Of a DNA stretch of 64,000 nt, positions 58,861 through 64,000 are shown piece after piece. This DNA is from Andrena cerasifolii (lineage: Eukaryota; Arthropoda; Insecta; Hymenoptera; Andrenidae): positions 8,908,001 through 8,972,000 of the forward strand of contig NC_135133.1 of the NCBI RefSeq assembly GCF_050908995.1, written 5' to 3'. How positions within the stretch are numbered: the first letter of the stretch is position 1; every line of letters begins with the position of its first letter. The notes below the pieces were generated by a model. That model was not told the origin of the DNA. It saw only the letters and a program-made list of their open reading frames with translations, and searched no databases. A program made the translations under genes and the position numbers.

Positions 58861-60186
58861 TTTATAATGAAATGTAAAATACATATATTTAACTAATATT
58901 TTATGCTTCCAGATTGAAAAATTTACAAATCGGGCGGACGTGTAACTTTCCAACGTTTCCTCTGAATTGAAAAATTCGCAGCTTTACTTAGAGGACATTG
59001 CAATAGCTTCAGTTAAGAATTTATTACTTTATTTTATATTTTCACAGATTTAAAAAAATATTAATGTTCGAAGAAATGGCGAACTTTGAAAGAAAGGGTA
59101 TAAAAAATCAGCATGTTTCTCAATGTTACGGTTAAATGAATGATTCGATCCACGCGCTGGTAAGTTTAACTGAAGATAATTTTATTACGAATATTCCCTG
59201 AAAATCTCAAGCGAATCCGATAAAAGTGGACTGAGTTATTAATCCGCCCGTTTGAAAAATGCCGTTTCGAGATAGTCGCGTTTAAAGTTTCGGCAGAAGT
59301 TATTTTCTGCGACTGAAAGGTCTAGTTCTAAGCAATATATAAGCTCGTAATCCCTCTTATTAGATAGAATGGAGATTTTTGGAAATAAACTTTTCAGGCG
59401 ATAAACCCGAGAGTCTACTGTGTGCATGAGTAACCTGTACGCAGAACCAAATTAGTGTCCTGCACACGCTGCACTCCCATCGTTACTCCCAGATCCCGAT
59501 TAACTCTCAATTACACCGAGTTACGTCTCGATCAATTACAGATCGTTGGCCCAGGATCATCTTGCCCGTAACGGCGTCGCTAAACTTCAGAGTAGGTCCG
59601 GTCCGAGTGAAGCAAAGGAACACACGAAAAAGTCCGCATCTGCCTCCCTTCATCAGCTAAGTGTCACCCGACCCGTACGGGCACTGCACAGTGCACACAC
59701 GCCGCGCTATCGGATTTTCGCGAAAGCATAGTGGAAACTCGAGACCACTATCGCCATTCCTAGCCCACACTTCGGCCAAGCATCCTCGTATCGTAATACT
59801 TCGCGCATGCACGTGATTATTAACGCAGAACGAACTCGCAGCGTCGCAATGATCGCCGGAGCGCGAGCTACGAGACCACTTGGATCCAGTTTCCACGGAT
59901 CATATCCGCGACCTACGCCAGCGTTATCGTCTCGCCAAGGTTATAGGACACCGAGGTGCACAGAGGCGCGAATTTTCCAGGCGAACTCCTCCGCAGATCG
60001 CGTCGACACACCTCGCGCGTCGAACGAGTATTCTTTAAGCTGGCGGAACCAGCTGGTCATTAATTAATTCCAATTAGTGGGATTAACGTGGTTGGATAAT
60101 CAAGGCCAACTAAAGCGGCTTGCCACGTGACGCGCCATTAATTCAGCCGCCATTTCATTTACCCATTTTAAGCGCGTGAGTGAAAT
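58861..60186. other. Non-coding stretch, CpG-rich at 59540-60060
   Basis: Two adjoining dyads, cccgtacggg and gcactg-ca-cagtgc, lie at about 59673-59695 in the CpG-rich part. Open frames there (59546-59731, 59657-59896, 59807-60067) overlap on both strands. No gene recognised. Confidence 0.4.
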
Positions 60187-60187
60187 A

Positions 60188-60794
60188 ATTGGGCCTGGTT
60201 ACGAAGAAAGCTACCAGCCCTTTAAATGGCAATATTAAATACAGTACGGATCCCATAATTTTGTGATATTTATTTTGCAAAAATTTACCGACCCTTATTG
60301 TTACACAATTATTGAAACTACCAAGCCATAGTTCCATTTTAGACTTATACTTAATTTGCAGAAAACACCCAAACCACCGATATTATGGCCAAATGGCAAA
60401 CCTGTATCGGATGCAAAGCTTACAAATTTACAAGAAACGGTGCAACTCATTCCAGCAGATTGTTTAAATTTTCATGACAATTTAAACGGCGAGAATAGAA
60501 TTGCTGAAGATATATAGAAGGCTTCAGTGTAGGGCGTCTTGATTTTATGTGGATGAAATTGAAAGTGAAGTTGCTGCATATTACGAACCCACAAGAAATG
60601 TGAAATAATATTAATTATACTACTCGCTATTAAGTAACCCGTTAAAAAACATTGTAAACTAATGATAAGAAATAAAATATACTCAATAGAAATAGAGCTA
60701 CTTTTCTTTCACAACTACAATCTTCGAACTAAATTTAGGTACTCACTTTCAGATCGTTAAGGGCTGGTAGCTTTCTGCATAAATTCGCCCAATT
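60188..60794. mobile_element. 607-bp unit with 36-bp inverted ends
   Basis: aattgggc-N11-gaaagctaccagccctt at 60188-60223 is mirrored at 60759-60794 with identical spacing; about 30 of 36 bases agree. The blocks nearest the interior read ctaccagcccttTAAA and, reversed, ctaccagcccTTAAC. Target duplication is not clear. The interior holds a broken, possibly transposase-derived frame (see 60362-60608), suggesting a non-autonomous deletion derivative of a DNA transposon. Confidence 0.5.
60362..60608 (+). pseudogene. Broken reading frame, possibly a DNA-transposase C-terminal tail
   Basis: Directly after an acceptor-like atttgcag, 60362-60514 reads as 51 residues beginning KTPKPPILWPNGKPVSDAKL and containing LQETVQLIPADCLNFHDNL, then a stop at 60515. 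A shifted frame at 60552-60608 gives DEIESEVAAYYEPTRNVK and a stop. The pattern of a basic Pro-rich start, an L-x-x-IP-x-x-x-x-x-F-x-x-L block and an acidic end resembles C-terminal tails of some DDE transposases, but I cannot name the family. A decayed host exon is the alternative. The position inside inverted ends favours the transposon reading. Confidence 0.4.
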
Positions 60795-62277
60795 GTGGGG
60801 TGCATCTAAGGTGATAGAAGACTTCCTATTGCATCAAGGCGGTATGGTATCGGATAATCTTCAATCACGAGAAGATGAAATTAATTAAGGCTGTCAGATA
60901 ATGGTTTCTTTCTTCGTTCATGGCTGAATCTAATCTGCCTGTGACTCCTGAATGTTTACACTCAAAACGTTCGTTCGAGCTCCTTTTCTCTGCCCGGTTT
61001 ACGGAACACGAATTCACCGTGATACCAAAGGGGGATTTGCATCCAGAGGGCTAACCGAAGTGAATCCCTCTATTCCACGATAATTAAACGATTCATCTTG
61101 ATGCAGATTAAATCGTCGAACGCGTGCGGCGTGGCACAGCTTTCCATCGCTTATGTAAATCCGTGGCTTCGTGTAAATTCGCGGCTTTATTTGTTTCCAT
61201 TACCGTGATGGAGTCGGTGAAAGAAATTCATTAAATGTTTGACCCACAGATAAATAATCCTTGCGTTACAGTTCTCCCATCATTTCCATTCGTTTCTGGG
61301 AACTACGCACCTTCTCTCAATTAAAAAATTATTCGCAGAATCGCCTGAGACGAGACTGTAGATCGAAGCCACATTTAGCAGACATTTAATCAGAAGTTGT
61401 GAAACGTTGCAGCACTTCACTGTTCTATAATACAGGGAACACCTCATTTCGCAATTTCCAAACTATTTCGTAATGAATTAAATTAGAAAATTAAACTAGA
61501 GAATCGAAGGGCTTGCTTCCAAAGCTTCTTAAAAGAGTTAGAGTGCCAAAATCGAAGCTGCTACAATATGAACACAAACGTAGATAAAAGAATCTGTTAA
61601 GTTTCATATACAAGTAAAATTCTATCTGCACACTAAATGGTAAATCCTTTTCCTGTCCACAGAATACTTGTGTACTACGGGGATTCCCATTAATAATAGA
61701 GACAAAGTTTTGATAACGTAAATAGGAACGCGGAATTATCAACTGTTGGAAGAGATGCGTGTCCATATCTTTGTGAATGATTAGACAATGATCCCTGAAA
61801 TTCTGGATCCCCTCGGTCCCTCAATGAACCCGTGTCGAACGTGTCCCCGTAATTGGGGCTTCGCGTTTCCTTTCGTCACTTAATGCGGTAACGACACTGA
61901 GGGCAGAAAATAGGATCGCGTGTAGGAAACGAGCGAGATCCGTTTATTTTCACCCAGCAGAGCGGCGACGTAGAAAATCTTTGTCCTCCTGTTAAGGAAA
62001 GGTCGACGCTTTTGCCGCTTCTATTTTCGTAAGGAATCAGGCAAAGTAGAATGAAAGACCCTTTTGACTGTGCCTTCAATTCAGGGAATCAATTAATGGG
62101 ACAGAGGCAGCAGGGCGGAAGGAAACTTTCTATAAATGACGCGAGTGAATGGGCAAAGGCGTCGAAAAGAGGCGTCTGTGACGAAAGTTCCTGATTTCGT
62201 GGAGAAGCTACGATGGAGAAGAAAATTTTAGATAGTAAAGCCATTATTAGTGTACGTAAGATACTGTCGAAGACTTT
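60795..62277. other. Non-coding stretch
   Basis: No gene or repeat recognised. Confidence 0.5.
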
Positions 62278-62402
62278 GGAGTTTTTAAAATTTTGAATAT
62301 GGAATTTTTGGGATTTGTGATATTTGGAATTTGGAATTTAAAATTTTTGGGTATTTAGAATTTTAAATTCTGGAGTTTGGGATTTTGGGAATGTGGAATG
62401 TT
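62278..62402. repeat. Low-complexity ggaatttt/aaatttt tract
   Basis: Irregular repetition of tggaatttt, ggaattt and aaattttgg over about 125 bp, likely a slippage-derived simple sequence. Confidence 0.7.
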
Positions 62403-63825
62403 CTCGGTAATTTGACAGTTTCTCGTCATGGAAAGCGTGATTTGATAACTCTGATGTATTATTTCGTGTAAGCTTGCGAATTCAATTTTATTTTCTGTTT
62501 ATCATCGAGAAAAAAGTATACTGTTGTATTTGTTATTTTCCTGAAATAATGCGTGGGTGATTGTTTGAAGTTTCTGGTCGATATATGAGGAGCTGTGATG
62601 GTTAAGCTTCAACTATTTTGTCTTTGTTGTAGACCTCGTTTCGCGAAATTGTTTATTTTTTTATTAACTTATATTCGGGGATAAATTGTAATTGCTTTTC
62701 TTAGTCGAATAATTTGATGGTTCTGCTGGAAAGCTTCAGGGAATATCTAATTGCAAGGGTGCGCGGGAATAATAAACATCCCAGCGAGCGGAGAAAGGTG
62801 AGAGGATTGTAAAAAAGGTGTTTGAAAGTGTATTCCAAAAGTTTCGTGGAGGAAACGACGCGAGATTCGTTAAAATAATTTCGGAGAACAGTATCATTCT
62901 TCTTGCCAGTGTCCTGTAATGGGGAAAAAAGTGAATGGGGACGTAAAAGACAATTAACATTCTTCCAAGTAGAAATGTTCTATTAACAACCTACATCTAT
63001 CCACAATTGCAAATGTTACATTTTACTTCGCGATAATTGAAGTCACTCAAATGAAATTCTGTGCAATTTCTCTTGCGAAGAAGGGCTTTCCTACCAAACG
63101 ATAAAAACGTGAATGTGTTATGAAAATATTCTCTTGCAGAACTCTCTGTATAGAATTTCCTGTAATTCCTTCGTATTTCTTTCCTTAAGTCCACATTGTT
63201 AGCTTCATCACAGTTCATACACGTCTGTTTATTTAAGACTTTAACAAAATTAGAAGAAACCACCGTACAGTGAAATAACTTAAAACATTACGCAGAATCA
63301 CTTCATCATCAACTTAATCACTTAAATAGAATCATACATTACACTTATACTGTATCCTTTCACAAGATTCTTATTTTTGAAAGAAATAGGGTTGCCAACA
63401 TTTCCCCGCTACTCGCCTGGAGGATTAGCAAAAATAAATAAAAAAATATTCATAAATTATTTTATTCTACAAAACATAAAGAGAAAGAAAATAAATTAAG
63501 TTTTCTCATCGCGTCTTAAGTTCATAATTATAATTATGTATATAAAAAAAATATGTGCATATACTATTTATTACAATGCATAGTATACATAGTAATACAT
63601 TTACTACAAAATAAATACTTTAAACCATTCAGTGATGTTCGGTGAGTTCGAAAAATTGAAGTTCTATTATAGGTACATAATTTCATGCTGCGGAATAATT
63701 AACTGCTTTTTAAGATGAAAAGGTAATATTTATCACATTCCTGGAGAAATTACCAGCAAAACTGTACGCGGGAGAAATTGTCACCGAACCTGGAGTTTCA
63801 AAGCGATAAATGGCATTGTTGACAG
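62403..63825. other. AT-rich non-coding stretch
   Basis: No gene recognised. 63480-63640 is very AT-rich with many TA steps. Confidence 0.5.
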
Positions 63826-63852
63826 CAAGAAAGAAACAAGAAAGAAACAAGA
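63826..63852. repeat. Tandem repeat, 11-bp unit, 2.5 copies
   Basis: caagaaagaaa occurs twice, at 63826 and 63837, followed by a partial caaga. Confidence 0.85.
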
Positions 63853-64000
63853 TTCGTATCTCCCCCAAGCGAAAAACACACGATGGATACGAGGAGTTTC
63901 TCCACGAAATTTTCAATAATTGCTAACAGAGATCCTAACGACGTAACAAAGTTCCATTCTCGTAGGAAAAACCAACGTTCTCCAGCTCGAAACGCGCCCA
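63853..64000. other. Window end, nothing recognised
   Basis: Unique sequence running off the window with no visible feature. Confidence 0.5.

Overview
The window looks like insect nuclear DNA with very little protein-coding content. It is moderately AT-rich, CpG is not depleted, there is no operon structure, and it is full of short terminal-inverted-repeat elements. A hymenopteran (bee, ant or wasp) is my best guess from base composition and element types, but nothing here fixes the taxon. No rRNA, tRNA, CRISPR array, phage or bacterial gene was seen. It reads as an intergenic or long-intron region.

Layout. 0-5 kb: a Tc1/mariner-like right end, two long hairpins and the 3' end of a non-LTR retrotransposon. 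5-13 kb: mostly plain AT-rich DNA with a frameshifted hAT transposase tail near 8 kb and a 22-bp tandem repeat behind it. 13-21 kb: two minisatellites with units of about 165 bp, a probable TTAA-flanked MITE, and a 506-bp near-palindromic element with a 3-bp TAA target duplication. 22-23 kb: two adjacent MITEs (hAT-like; TA-flanked). 23-30 kb: no gene. 30-33 kb: a foldback, a clear TTAA-flanked (piggyBac-type) MITE, and a pair of inverted ~55-bp repeats 2.1 kb apart. 33-40 kb: almost featureless. 40-48 kb: a 493-bp mariner-type foldback, a 663-bp TTAA-flanked foldback, small tandem repeats, a third ~160-bp minisatellite and a 39-bp-arm hairpin. 50-56 kb: a hAT MITE with recognisable target duplications, the only two plausible host exons (51.9-52.9 kb), and a cluster of TAA-type foldbacks with a 213-bp hAT MITE inserted beside one of them. 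56-64 kb: plain DNA except for a 607-bp inverted-repeat unit carrying a broken reading frame that may be a transposase tail.

The best gene evidence is one open exon at 52547-52932, ending exactly in a consensus donor (AAC|GTAAGA); its product is not recognised. The most interesting unexplained structure is a set of items linked by sequence comparison inside the window: a four-copy dispersed motif GTCTGACCA-N16-ACTTGC with conserved spacing, an apparent family of palindromic TAA-flanked elements sharing CAAGGGAACAT-type ends, and three separate hairpins of small-RNA-precursor shape. I found no convincing new multi-gene system.
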